Shown: one piece after another, positions 1 to 8,193 of the stretch
Numbering within the stretch: the first letter of the stretch is position 1
Layout: every line of letters begins with the position of its first letter
DNA from: Fimenecus sp045655645
GTDB taxonomy: Bacteria > Bacillota > Clostridia > Oscillospirales > Acutalibacteraceae
Assembly (NCBI GenBank): GCA_045655645.1
Contig: JAZOPS010000035.1
Coordinates: forward strand, 1 to 26,482
Length of the DNA stretch: 26,482 nt
Reading direction: 5' to 3'
The notes under the pieces: generated by a model
Database searches by the model: none
What the model saw: the letters and a program-made list of their open reading frames with translations, nothing else
What the model was told of the DNA's origin: nothing
Translations under genes and position numbers: made by a program

Positions 1-732
1 AACCTTAATGACGGTGATGTGCTTTTCATTGACGAAATTCATCGTTTATCCCGTGCAGTTGAACAAGTTTTATATCCTGCAATGGAAGATAATGCCCTTG
101 ATATTATTATCGGTAAAGGTCCATCAGCTCGTTCAATCCGACTTGACTTGCCAAGGTTTACACTCGTAGGGGCTACAACCCGTGCAGGTCAACTCACAGC
201 ACCACTTCGTGACCGTTTCGGTGTTATTTTAAGACTTGAACTTTATACACCTGAAGAACTGTCACAGATTGTTAAGCGTAGCGCAGGCATTCTTGATATC
301 TTTGCAGATGACGGCGGTGCATTAGAAATTGCATCTCGTTCTCGTGGCACACCAAGAATTGCAAACAGACTCTTAAAGAGAGCAAGAGACTTTGCTCAGG
401 TTATGAGTAATGGCGTAATCAGTGAAGATAACGCAAAAATCGCACTTGGCAGAATGGAAATTGACGAAATCGGTCTTGATAACATTGACCGTTTAATGCT
501 TACAACAATGATTAAAAACTTCAACGGTGGCCCTGTGGGACTTGAAACTCTCGCAGCAACAATCGGTGAAGAAGCCGTAACAATCGAAGATGTTTATGAG
601 CCATATTTAATGCAAATCGGCTTCCTTGCAAAAACTCCAAGGGGAAGAGTTGCAACACCGTTAGCTTATGAGCATTTAGGCTTTAAATTTAACGAAACAA
701 ACAAGAAAAACTCACAAACATCACTCTTTTAA
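1..732 (+). CDS. ruvB: RuvB, Holliday junction branch-migration helicase (5' end missing)
   Basis: RuvB is the hexameric AAA+ motor that works with RuvA (and RuvC) to drive branch migration of Holliday junctions during recombinational repair. The reading frame is open from the first base of the window, so the gene begins upstream; about 243 C-terminal residues are present against a usual length near 335. The visible part starts just before Walker B (LFIDEIHRL), continues through sensor 1 (LVGATTRAG) and the arginine-finger segment (TAPLRDRFG), and ends with the winged-helix domain (GPVGLETLAATIGEE, then FLAKTPRGRVAT). The Walker A part is outside the window. It ends 12 bases before glmM, whose AAGGAG site follows directly, so the two are probably co-transcribed. 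Family assignment is secure. Confidence 0.98.
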   Translation, partial: NLNDGDVLFIDEIHRLSRAVEQVLYPAMEDNALDIIIGKGPSARSIRLDLPRFTLVGATTRAGQLTAPLRDRFGVILRLELYTPEELSQIVKRSAGILDIFADDGGALEIASRSRGTPRIANRLLKRARDFAQVMSNGVISEDNAKIALGRMEIDEIGLDNIDRLMLTTMIKNFNGGPVGLETLAATIGEEAVTIEDVYEPYLMQIGFLAKTPRGRVATPLAYEHLGFKFNETNKKNSQTSLF

Positions 733-744
733 GGAGATATTATA

Positions 745-2097
745 ATGGGTAGACTTTTTGGAACAGATGGCGCAAGAGGCGTTGCAAATACAGAACTCAC
801 TTGTGAATTATCAATGCAGATAGGCAGAGCTGCTGCTATGGTACTCACTAAAAACTTAAATGGCAAAAAGCCAAAAGTGCTTATCGGACTTGATACTCGT
901 GCATCTTCACAAATGCTTGAAAATGCAATTACAGCCGGTCTTTGCTCAGTTGGTGCTGATGTTTTGAAGTTGGGCGTTGTGCCAACTCCTGCAGTGGCAT
1001 ATCTTGTAAAGGAATACGGCTATGATGCGGGCATTATGATTTCAGCATCACACAACCCTTGTGAATATAACGGAATTAAAATATTTCAGTCAAATGGTTA
1101 TAAATTACCCGATGCACTTGAAAATGAAATTGAAGCAATTATTCTTGATAATGCTACCCCTATTCCAACTCCTATCGGTGGCGGAGTAGGCAAGGCAAAA
1201 AGAAAAGCAGATGCAATCAATGATTATATTGAGCATCTTCTTTCTGCAACAAATATGAGCTTCAAAGGTTACAAAATCGCCCTTGACTGTGCAAACGGTT
1301 CTTCAAGTGTTTCAGCAGAAGAAGTTTTCACTCGTCTTGGCGCAGAAGTTATTGTTGTCAGTGATAAGCCAGACGGTGTGAATATCAATAAAGATTGTGG
1401 TTCAACACATCTTGAAAATTTGCAGAAGGTTGTTGTTGAAAATGGTTGTGATTTAGGCTTTGCATTTGACGGTGACGCTGACAGAATGCTTGCAGTTGAC
1501 CATACAGGTGCAGTTGTTGACGGTGACAAGTGCATCGCAGTTTGCGCAAAACACATGAAAGAATTGGGCAAACTCAAAAAAGACACAGCAGTTGTTACTG
1601 TTATGAGTAATATGGGCTTCTTCAAATTCTGCGAAGAAAACGGAATCAAATGTGAAAAAACAAATGTTGGTGACCGTTATGTTCTTGAAAATATGAGTGC
1701 TAATGGTTATAGCATCGGCGGTGAGCAGTCAGGCCATATTATCTTCTTACAATATGCAACAACGGGTGATGGTCAACTTTCTGCTATCCAACTTTTAGCA
1801 GTTGTAAAAGATACAGGCAAAACTCTTAAAGAACTTGCCGACGAAATGGAAGTTTATCCACAGGTGCTTATTAATGTGCGTGTTTCAAACTTTGGTAAAG
1901 CACAGTTTAAAAAAGATAAAGAAGTACAGAATGCAATTAAAAAAGCCGAAGAAAAACTTGGTGACGAAGGTCGAATTCTTGTTCGCCTTTCAGGTACAGA
2001 GCCACTTATCCGTGTAATGCTTGAAGGCAAAGATTACGAACAGATTAAAGAACTCGGTGAATCAGTTGCATCAGTAATTAGGGAAAGATTAGTATAA
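745..2097 (+). CDS. glmM: GlmM, phosphoglucosamine mutase
   Basis: GlmM interconverts glucosamine-6-phosphate and glucosamine-1-phosphate in the cytoplasm, supplying UDP-GlcNAc for peptidoglycan. The 450-residue length is typical for the family. The N terminus carries FGTDGARG; the phosphoserine motif ISASHNP places the catalytic serine at Ser102; the metal-binding loop is FDGDADR; and the C-terminal phosphate-binding loop is RLSGTEPLIRVM. The ATG at 745 is preceded by AAGGAGATA at good distance. The stop codon overlaps the ATG of the following methyltransferase by one base (TAATG), which indicates translational coupling. All four phosphohexomutase landmarks are present, so the protein should be active. 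Confidence 0.97.
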   Translation: MGRLFGTDGARGVANTELTCELSMQIGRAAAMVLTKNLNGKKPKVLIGLDTRASSQMLENAITAGLCSVGADVLKLGVVPTPAVAYLVKEYGYDAGIMISASHNPCEYNGIKIFQSNGYKLPDALENEIEAIILDNATPIPTPIGGGVGKAKRKADAINDYIEHLLSATNMSFKGYKIALDCANGSSSVSAEEVFTRLGAEVIVVSDKPDGVNINKDCGSTHLENLQKVVVENGCDLGFAFDGDADRMLAVDHTGAVVDGDKCIAVCAKHMKELGKLKKDTAVVTVMSNMGFFKFCEENGIKCEKTNVGDRYVLENMSANGYSIGGEQSGHIIFLQYATTGDGQLSAIQLLAVVKDTGKTLKELADEMEVYPQVLINVRVSNFGKAQFKKDKEVQNAIKKAEEKLGDEGRILVRLSGTEPLIRVMLEGKDYEQIKELGESVASVIRERLV

Positions 2098-2960
2098 TGA
2101 GAGTAGCAGATAATTGGAAAGACTATGAATTAATAGATTGTTCTTGTGGTGAAAGACTTGAGAGATGGGGGAATATCACTCTCATTCGTCCTGACCCACA
2201 AGTAATCTGGAAAACCGAAAAGAAAAATCAACTTTGGAAAAAAGCTGACGCTGTTTATCACCGTTCAAATTCAGGTGGTGGACAATGGGAAATAAGAAAT
2301 AAAATCCCTGATTTTTGGACAATCAACTACCGTGATTTAACATTTAATATCAAAACAATGGGATTTAAGCATACAGGTCTTTTCCCTGAACAAGCAACAA
2401 ACTGGGATAGAGTTGCAGAAGTTATCAAAAATGCAAACCGTGAAGTTAAAGTGTTAAATCTCTTTGCTTACACAGGTGGCGCAACAATCTCTGCACTTAA
2501 AGCAGGCGCTTCTGTGTGCCATGTTGACGCATCAAAGGGTATGACTCTTTGGGCAAAAGAAAATGCAGTGAGTTCAGGCGTTGCGGACAAACCTGTTCGC
2601 TGGATAGTTGACGATTGTATCAAATTTGTTCAGCGTGAAATCCGTCGTGGTAATAAATATGACATCATTATTATGGACCCACCATCTTATGGCAGAGGTC
2701 CGGGTGGTGAGGTCTGGAAACTTGAAAACGAAGTTTATGAATTTGTTGAACTTTGTAGTCAGGTGTTATCGGATGACCCACTTATGATGCTTATAAACTC
2801 ATACACAACAGGACTTAGTCCTTCAGTTATGGAATATATTTTAGGCGCAGTTGTGAAAACACGCTTTGGTGGTCAGGTTACAGGTAGCGAAATTGGACTT
2901 CGTGCTACTGAAAACGGACTTGTATTACCATGTGGCGCATCTGCAATTTGGAGTAAGTAA
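2097..2960 (+). CDS. Class I SAM-dependent methyltransferase, RlmI/RlmK-like domain
   Basis: The protein has 287 residues. The central part is a Rossmann methyltransferase fold: motif I is VLNLFAYTGGATISALKAG, followed by an acidic SAM-binding position in VCHVDASKG, and motif IV is MDPPSYGRG. This wording matches the COG1092 group that includes the 23S rRNA cytosine methyltransferases RlmI and RlmK. Full RlmI proteins have an N-terminal PUA domain and run near 390 residues; here the N terminus is short and no clear PUA domain is seen. The substrate is therefore not established, although structured RNA is the likeliest target by family. It overlaps the glmM stop by one base and ecfA1 starts 3 bases after its stop, so it is inside the operon. 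Confidence 0.85.
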   Translation: MRVADNWKDYELIDCSCGERLERWGNITLIRPDPQVIWKTEKKNQLWKKADAVYHRSNSGGGQWEIRNKIPDFWTINYRDLTFNIKTMGFKHTGLFPEQATNWDRVAEVIKNANREVKVLNLFAYTGGATISALKAGASVCHVDASKGMTLWAKENAVSSGVADKPVRWIVDDCIKFVQREIRRGNKYDIIIMDPPSYGRGPGGEVWKLENEVYEFVELCSQVLSDDPLMMLINSYTTGLSPSVMEYILGAVVKTRFGGQVTGSEIGLRATENGLVLPCGASAIWSK

Positions 2961-2963
2961 TTA

Positions 2964-3815
2964 ATGGCAATTATTAAATTTGAAAACGTAACATTTCGTT
3001 ATGAAAGTGACGAAGAAGGTGTAGTTTTAGCACCTGCTGTCAAAGATTTCTCTTTGTCAATTGACAAAGGTGAATTTGTGGCTATTCTTGGTCACAATGG
3101 CTCTGGTAAAAGCACATTGGCAAAACTTGCAAATGGACTTTTACTTCCCGAAAAAGGAAGAGTCTTGGTTGACGGAATGGATACAATTAACGAAGAAGAC
3201 GACATAAAAATTAAACAAACAGTTGGCGTGGTTTTCCAAAACCCCGATAACCAGATTGTTGCAACAATCGTTGAAGAAGATGTGGCTTTTGGTCCTGAAA
3301 ATTTAGGCATCGAGCCCAATGAGATTCGCAGACGAGTTGACAATGCTCTTAAAACTGTGGGTATGTATGAATATCGTAAACACGGTCCACATAAGTTGTC
3401 AGGTGGTCAGAAACAACGCGTTGCAATTGCAGGTATAATTGCAATGGAGCCACGTTGCATCATTCTTGATGAACCAACAGCAATGCTCGACCCAATTGGT
3501 CGTCGTGATGTAATGAATGCAATCAAGCGACTTAATCGTGATTTGGGCATAACAGTTGTTTTCATCACTCATTATATGGAAGAAGCAGTTGAAGCCGACC
3601 GAATTGTGGTTATGGATGATAGCAGACTTTTAATGGATGGAACACCAAAGCAAGTCTTTGCAGATGCTGAAAAAATTCGCAGTATCGGTCTTGATGTGCC
3701 ACAAACTTGTCAGTTATCCGAAATGCTTCGTGCAGATGGTATCAAACTCAAAAACGATTTGTTAAGCATCAACGAATTAGTCGAAAATATAGATGATTTA
3801 TTGAAAGGTCAGTAA
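2964..3815 (+). CDS. ecfA1: EcfA1, energy-coupling factor transporter ATPase
   Basis: This is one of two ATPase subunits of an energy-coupling factor (ECF) transporter, which imports vitamins or metal ions bound by separate S components. Its 283 residues contain Walker A GHNGSGKST (about 43-51), Q-loop VFQNPDNQ, ABC signature LSGGQKQR, Walker B CIILDEPT with DEPTAMLDP, and a switch histidine in VVFITHYMEE. The order ecfA1-ecfA2-ecfT-truA is the standard Firmicutes arrangement, which supports A1 rather than A2. A GGAG site lies inside the end of the preceding methyltransferase gene. No S component is encoded nearby, so this looks like the shared (group II) type of module. Confidence 0.93.
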   Translation: MAIIKFENVTFRYESDEEGVVLAPAVKDFSLSIDKGEFVAILGHNGSGKSTLAKLANGLLLPEKGRVLVDGMDTINEEDDIKIKQTVGVVFQNPDNQIVATIVEEDVAFGPENLGIEPNEIRRRVDNALKTVGMYEYRKHGPHKLSGGQKQRVAIAGIIAMEPRCIILDEPTAMLDPIGRRDVMNAIKRLNRDLGITVVFITHYMEEAVEADRIVVMDDSRLLMDGTPKQVFADAEKIRSIGLDVPQTCQLSEMLRADGIKLKNDLLSINELVENIDDLLKGQ

Positions 3816-3818
3816 GAA

Positions 3819-4685
3819 ATGTCCCACTTGCAAACAGAAAATTTAACATATATTTACGGTGCGGGCACTCCTTTCAAAATCACCGCACTGGATAACATAA
3901 ATATTAATATTGAAAAAGGCGACTTTGTTGCAATAATCGGGCATACAGGGTCTGGCAAAAGCACACTCGTTCAACATTTGAACGGACTTTTAAAGCCAAC
4001 TGATGGCAAGATTTTTCTTGATGGCGAAAATATCCATCAGTCAAAATCAAAGCTTTTTGATACTCGTTTTCGTGTTGGTCTTTGCTTCCAATATCCCGAA
4101 TATCAGCTCTTTGAAAGCACAGTTTACAAAGATATTGCTTTTGGCCCAACAAATATGGGGCTTTCCCAAACGGAGATTGACGAGCGTGTTAGAAAAGCTG
4201 CAAAATATGTTGGTCTTTCCGACGAAATGCTCTCAAAATCTCCCTTTGATTTGTCAGGTGGCGAGAAAAGAAGAGTAGCCATTGCAGGTGTAATCTCAAT
4301 GGAGCCTGAAATTCTTATCCTCGACGAGCCAACAAGCGGTCTTGACCCAATGGGTAGAGAACAAATTTTTGACCTTATTCAGAATTATCGTGAAAAAACA
4401 GGTAGCACTGTTATTATTGTTTCACACAGTATGGATGATGTTGCTCGTTTTGCTACAAAAGTTATCGTTATGAACGACGCAAAAGTCGATTTAACGGGTT
4501 CAGTTGACGAGATTTTTGAGAATAGCGCCCATCTTCGTGAGATTGGTCTTTCAGTTCCACAAATCACAGAAGTGTTTATAAAACTTCGTGAAAAAGGCTA
4601 TCCTGTCAGCGAAAAGGTTTACACAGTTGAACAGGGCTATGCGCAACTCAAAAGACTTTTTGAGGGGAGTGTGAACAATGATTAA
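3819..4685 (+). CDS. ecfA2: EcfA2, energy-coupling factor transporter ATPase
   Basis: This is the second ATPase of the ECF module and should form a heterodimer with EcfA1 on the cytoplasmic face of the EcfT scaffold. The 288 residues show Walker A GHTGSGKST, Q-loop CFQYPEYQLF, signature LSGGEKRR, Walker B ILILDEPTSGLDP and the switch histidine in IIVSHSMDD. The YPEYQLF wording after the Q-loop glutamine and the LFDTRFRVGLCF segment are typical of EcfA2. It starts 3 bases after the ecfA1 stop, and its last codons overlap the ATG of ecfT by 8 bases, so the subunits are translated in a coupled way. Confidence 0.93.
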   Translation: MSHLQTENLTYIYGAGTPFKITALDNININIEKGDFVAIIGHTGSGKSTLVQHLNGLLKPTDGKIFLDGENIHQSKSKLFDTRFRVGLCFQYPEYQLFESTVYKDIAFGPTNMGLSQTEIDERVRKAAKYVGLSDEMLSKSPFDLSGGEKRRVAIAGVISMEPEILILDEPTSGLDPMGREQIFDLIQNYREKTGSTVIIVSHSMDDVARFATKVIVMNDAKVDLTGSVDEIFENSAHLREIGLSVPQITEVFIKLREKGYPVSEKVYTVEQGYAQLKRLFEGSVNND

Positions 4686-5520
4686 AGACATCACTCTCGG
4701 TCAGTATTTTCCAATGGATTCCGTTGTTCACAAACTTGACCCAAGAATGAAATTGTTGTTTGTGACATCATTTATTGTGATGGTGTTTCTTTCAAATAAC
4801 TTTATCTCATTGGCATTTTGTTTTGGAATAACAGCATTGGTGATAGCAATTTCAAAAATTCCACTTAAATCAGTTTTAAAAGGTTTAAAACCAATCATTT
4901 TGATTGTTGTAATCACATCTATTTTGCAAATTGCTTACAACGATGGTGGAATTACACTTGTCGATGTGTGGAAAATCAAAATTACAAGCGGTGGCGTGTT
5001 GACTGCTGTATTTATGGCTTTGAGAATATCATTGCTTATTGTAATGAGCACAATGCTCACATATACAACATCTCCAACATCACTTACAAACGGACTTGAC
5101 CGTATTTTTGCACCATTCAAGAAAATTGGACTTGATTTTCACACAATTACAATGATAATGACAATTGCTTTACGCTTTATTCCAACTCTCATTGAAGAAG
5201 TTGATAAAATTATGAGTGCTCAAAAAAGCCGTGGTGCAAACTTTGAACAGGGTAGCATCATAAAACGCGCAAAAGCACTTATCCCGTTGTTTATTCCTTT
5301 GCTTTTTAACTCAATAAGACGCGCTTATGAGTTGGCAAATGCAATGACTTGCCGTTGTTATAACGGGGGACAGGGCAAAACAACAATGAATGCATTAAAA
5401 TTCTCAAAAAGAGATTATCTTGGTCTTTTAGCAGTAATTTTAGTGATAGCTTCCATAATCTTACTCAATATTTATTGTGGTGAATATAATGCGGAATTTA
5501 CTTTTGGTCTTGCGATATAA
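4678..5520 (+). CDS. ecfT: EcfT, ECF transporter transmembrane scaffold
   Basis: EcfT is the membrane scaffold that links the EcfA ATPases to S components. The 280-residue protein begins with the family signature (LGQYFPMDSVVHKLDPRMK), followed by several hydrophobic segments and a final transmembrane helix near the C terminus (about 242-266). The cytoplasmic coupling helices carry the two arginine motifs that contact the ATPases: KSRGA around Arg185, and TCRCY around Arg226, where the second has cysteines in place of the Ala/Gly most often described. A GAGGGGAG site lies in the end of ecfA2. Its 3' end overlaps truA by 32 bases. Confidence 0.93.
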   Translation: MIKDITLGQYFPMDSVVHKLDPRMKLLFVTSFIVMVFLSNNFISLAFCFGITALVIAISKIPLKSVLKGLKPIILIVVITSILQIAYNDGGITLVDVWKIKITSGGVLTAVFMALRISLLIVMSTMLTYTTSPTSLTNGLDRIFAPFKKIGLDFHTITMIMTIALRFIPTLIEEVDKIMSAQKSRGANFEQGSIIKRAKALIPLFIPLLFNSIRRAYELANAMTCRCYNGGQGKTTMNALKFSKRDYLGLLAVILVIASIILLNIYCGEYNAEFTFGLAI

Positions 5521-6223
5521 CGGAACAAGTTTTCACGGTTGGCAAATTCAACCTAATGGAAATACCGTTCAGCAAGAATTATGTAACGCTTTTAAAAATA
5601 TAAGTGGCAAAGATGAAAATATAATAGGGTGCAGTCGTACAGATGCAGGCGTTCATGCTAATATGTTCTGTTGTAATGTGCGAACAGAATGTAATGTTCC
5701 AATAGAAAAAATACCCGATGCACTTAATTTTTATCTTCCACCCGAAATATCAGTCTATGATTGCAAAGAAGTTGATTACGACTTTCACGCAAGATATGAC
5801 AGTTGTGGTAAAGAATATGTTTATTTAATTTATAACGGAAGATATCGCAATCCTTTCTATGAAAATAAAGCAATGTTTTACCCTTATGAATTAGATGTAG
5901 AAATGCTTGAAACGCAAGCAAAATCGTTTGTTGGAATTCACGATTTCTCTGCTTTTTGCAGTGTGGGTAGTGAAGTGCAAGATAAAACTCGTGAAATCTA
6001 TGATTGCTCTGTTTCAAGAAAAGACGATTTAGTTGAAATCAGAGTCAGGGGTAATGGATTTTTATATAATATGGTGCGAATTATTGTGGGTACCTTGCTC
6101 GATATTCAAAGGGGTAAAATCGAAAAAGATACAATTCCGCAGATTATAGAAAGTAAAAATCGTGATAATGCAGGCGTAACTGCAGAGGCTTGTGGATTAT
6201 ATCTCAATAAAGTTTATTATTGA
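5489..6223 (+). CDS. truA: TruA, tRNA pseudouridine(38-40) synthase
   Basis: TruA converts uridines 38, 39 and 40 of the tRNA anticodon arm to pseudouridine. The ATG at 5489 is chosen because it gives the canonical N terminus MRNLLLVLRYNGTSFHGWQ and lies 6 bases after a GGTG site; in-frame GTG codons at 5477 and 5480 would overlap that site. The protein then has 244 residues, normal for the family. The catalytic motif GCSRTDAGVHA places the nucleophilic aspartate at Asp52, and the C-terminal FLYNMVRIIVGTLLD segment is conserved. The start lies 32 bases inside the 3' end of ecfT, a linkage common in Firmicutes. Confidence 0.95.
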   Translation: MRNLLLVLRYNGTSFHGWQIQPNGNTVQQELCNAFKNISGKDENIIGCSRTDAGVHANMFCCNVRTECNVPIEKIPDALNFYLPPEISVYDCKEVDYDFHARYDSCGKEYVYLIYNGRYRNPFYENKAMFYPYELDVEMLETQAKSFVGIHDFSAFCSVGSEVQDKTREIYDCSVSRKDDLVEIRVRGNGFLYNMVRIIVGTLLDIQRGKIEKDTIPQIIESKNRDNAGVTAEACGLYLNKVYY

Positions 6224-6238
6224 TGTGTGGTGATTTGA

Positions 6239-7447
6239 GTGGCACAAAAGAAAAAGGTAAAAAAGCCAATAAAACTCGATAAAATAATGAAAAAAGGTGT
6301 CAGCAATAAAACAGTTAAAACAATGAAATTGCTTGCAATTATTCTTGTGGTCTTATTGTTAATTTTAATTGCTGCTGCACAGTTTGGTGGCGTAACATTC
6401 TCAACTGTCAGTGACTATTTTGCATCTGCAATGGCGAAACTGGGTACGGGTGAAGGTTATCCTTATAGCGTAAACAGTATAGAAATCGAAGATGTGGGAC
6501 TCACAAATTCAGACTTGGTTTTAGTCTATGATTCCAATGTTAAAGTGTTGAATTCCACAGCAAAAGAAATTTCAAATATTGCTCATGATTATGATTATCC
6601 TGTAATCAGCACCAATAGTGGCCGAATTCTTCTTTTTGATGAAGGTTCAAAGAAATTCAGAGTTCAGTCAAAGACAAGAGTGCTCTATGAAAAAGAAATG
6701 GAACACATAATCTTAACAGGTGAGATGGGAAAAGACGGCTCAGTTGCAATCGCAACAAGAGCAGATAATGCAGAGAGTATGTTGACCGTATTCGACAGCA
6801 ATCGTGAACAGGTCTTTGCTTGGAAATGTGCAAAAGAGCATATAGTTTCTTGCGATATTTCTGATAATGGCAAAAACTATGTAGTGGCTGTTTTAGGCGT
6901 GGATAACGGTTCAGTTTATACTAAGGTACACATCTTCAATAAGAACAAAACAGAACCTACAGCAACATTTGAATATACAGATTCAGCAATAGCGAATGTT
7001 AAGTTCCTTTCAAATGAAACTGTAATGGTAATGGGAAATAATGTCTGCGAAATTATCAATGGTAATGAAGTTAAAGAAAAAGTTGATGTTTCAGTTAATA
7101 CAACTTATCAACTCTTTATTTCAGATAATAATAACGCAATACTTGTTCTCTCAAAATATTCAAGTACAACTCAGAAAATAATTAAAGTTTATAATAAATC
7201 AGGTAAAGAACTCTTTACCCAAGAAATTGAGGGAATGGTTAAATCTGTTTCAACTGATGGTAAATATGTTGCAGTTCTTACAGGTAGCAATGTGCAGATG
7301 TTTACTATGAAAGGCAAACCTTGTGGTAGTGCCGAAGTAAATGCTGACGCACAAAAAGTTCTCGTCAATTCAAGAAATACATACATTTATTCATCCGACG
7401 CAATTACCCTTTATTCATCAGTAGGGGATAACAAAGATAAAGACTAA
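6239..7447 (+). CDS. DUF5711-type membrane-anchored beta-propeller-like protein
   Basis: The 402-residue protein starts at a GTG 6 bases after GGTG (GGTGATTTGAGTG). It has a short basic, lysine-rich N terminus, one transmembrane segment at about residues 28-48, and a long extracytoplasmic region built of repeated short beta-strand patterns such as 'vakV.iFnk', 'KIIKVYNKSGKELF' and 'DGKYVAVLTGSNVQMF'. These resemble blades of a WD40/TolB-like propeller. I recognise the architecture as the DUF5711 group of Clostridia, whose function is unknown to me. It lies 15 bases after truA and 17 bases before a CvpA family gene, so a cell-envelope role is plausible but not shown. No catalytic motif is visible. 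Confidence 0.7.
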   Translation: MAQKKKVKKPIKLDKIMKKGVSNKTVKTMKLLAIILVVLLLILIAAAQFGGVTFSTVSDYFASAMAKLGTGEGYPYSVNSIEIEDVGLTNSDLVLVYDSNVKVLNSTAKEISNIAHDYDYPVISTNSGRILLFDEGSKKFRVQSKTRVLYEKEMEHIILTGEMGKDGSVAIATRADNAESMLTVFDSNREQVFAWKCAKEHIVSCDISDNGKNYVVAVLGVDNGSVYTKVHIFNKNKTEPTATFEYTDSAIANVKFLSNETVMVMGNNVCEIINGNEVKEKVDVSVNTTYQLFISDNNNAILVLSKYSSTTQKIIKVYNKSGKELFTQEIEGMVKSVSTDGKYVAVLTGSNVQMFTMKGKPCGSAEVNADAQKVLVNSRNTYIYSSDAITLYSSVGDNKDKD

Positions 7448-7464
7448 TTTATGAGGTGATTTAT

Positions 7465-8181
7465 ATGTCAATAATTTTAGATGTTATTCTTATTGCAGTT
7501 TTCGCAGCTTATGTAATAACTGCAGCAAAAAAAGGTTTTGTAAGAACATTATTAGAACTTGTAGCAGTTGTAGCAGCGATTTTCTTGTCATTCCAGATAA
7601 GTCCTGTGATTTCACAATCAGTCTATGATGGCTTTGTTGAAAAAGAAATCGTGAATGCACTTGAAGAACAAATTAATGAAAATGTTGATGCATTATCAGT
7701 AACAGAAAAAGCAAATGCAGTTTTAGACTCAATCCCTGATTTTGCAGTTTCATTGGCTTCATCAGCAGGTGTTGAAATTTCAACTATTAAAGACCAGATT
7801 GCATCACAGAAAATTGATTCACAGAATATTGCACAAAGTCTTGTTGATAAAATCGCAGAACCAATTGTTGTTGGTGCATTGACAATAATTATCTTTATTT
7901 TATTAGCAGTTGTGTTAATGATAGTTTTGAAATTTGTAGCAAAACTCATTTCAAAACTCTTCAATATTCCACTTGTTAAATCACTTAACAAGAGTCTTGG
8001 TGGCGTTTTGGGTGCTATTAAAGGTGCTCTTGTACTTTTGGTTATCTGCACAGCACTTCGTTTCATCTTTGGCGGTGGCGAGGGCGAATTATCAGTTGCA
8101 GTGAATGATTCTTTTGTGATTGGCTTGCTTGATGAAATCAATCCACTTGTAGATTCTCTCAAAGAATTTGTTATTAAATAA
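7465..8181 (+). CDS. CvpA family membrane protein
   Basis: The ATG at 7465 is preferred over the in-frame GTG at 7456, because that GTG is part of the GAGGTG ribosome binding site, which then lies 6 bases from the ATG. The 238-residue protein has the CvpA (colicin V production) pattern: an N-terminal hydrophobic helix, the basic turn AAKKGFVRTLLELVAVV, a second helix with FLSFQISPVIS, a long polar middle region of about 80 residues, and two C-terminal helices around LTIIIFILLAVVLMIVLKF and GVLGAIKGALVLLVI. CvpA proteins are linked with envelope homeostasis in other bacteria, but the biochemical role is unresolved. Neighbours are DUF5711 and pgsA. Confidence 0.85.
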   Translation: MSIILDVILIAVFAAYVITAAKKGFVRTLLELVAVVAAIFLSFQISPVISQSVYDGFVEKEIVNALEEQINENVDALSVTEKANAVLDSIPDFAVSLASSAGVEISTIKDQIASQKIDSQNIAQSLVDKIAEPIVVGALTIIIFILLAVVLMIVLKFVAKLISKLFNIPLVKSLNKSLGGVLGAIKGALVLLVICTALRFIFGGGEGELSVAVNDSFVIGLLDEINPLVDSLKEFVIK

Positions 8182-8193
8182 TGAGGTGTAATT

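Noticed and set aside
7623..8162. 179-codon open frame on the - strand inside the CvpA gene
   Set aside because: It is fully antisense to a recognisable gene, has no ribosome binding site that stands out and shows no family resemblance.
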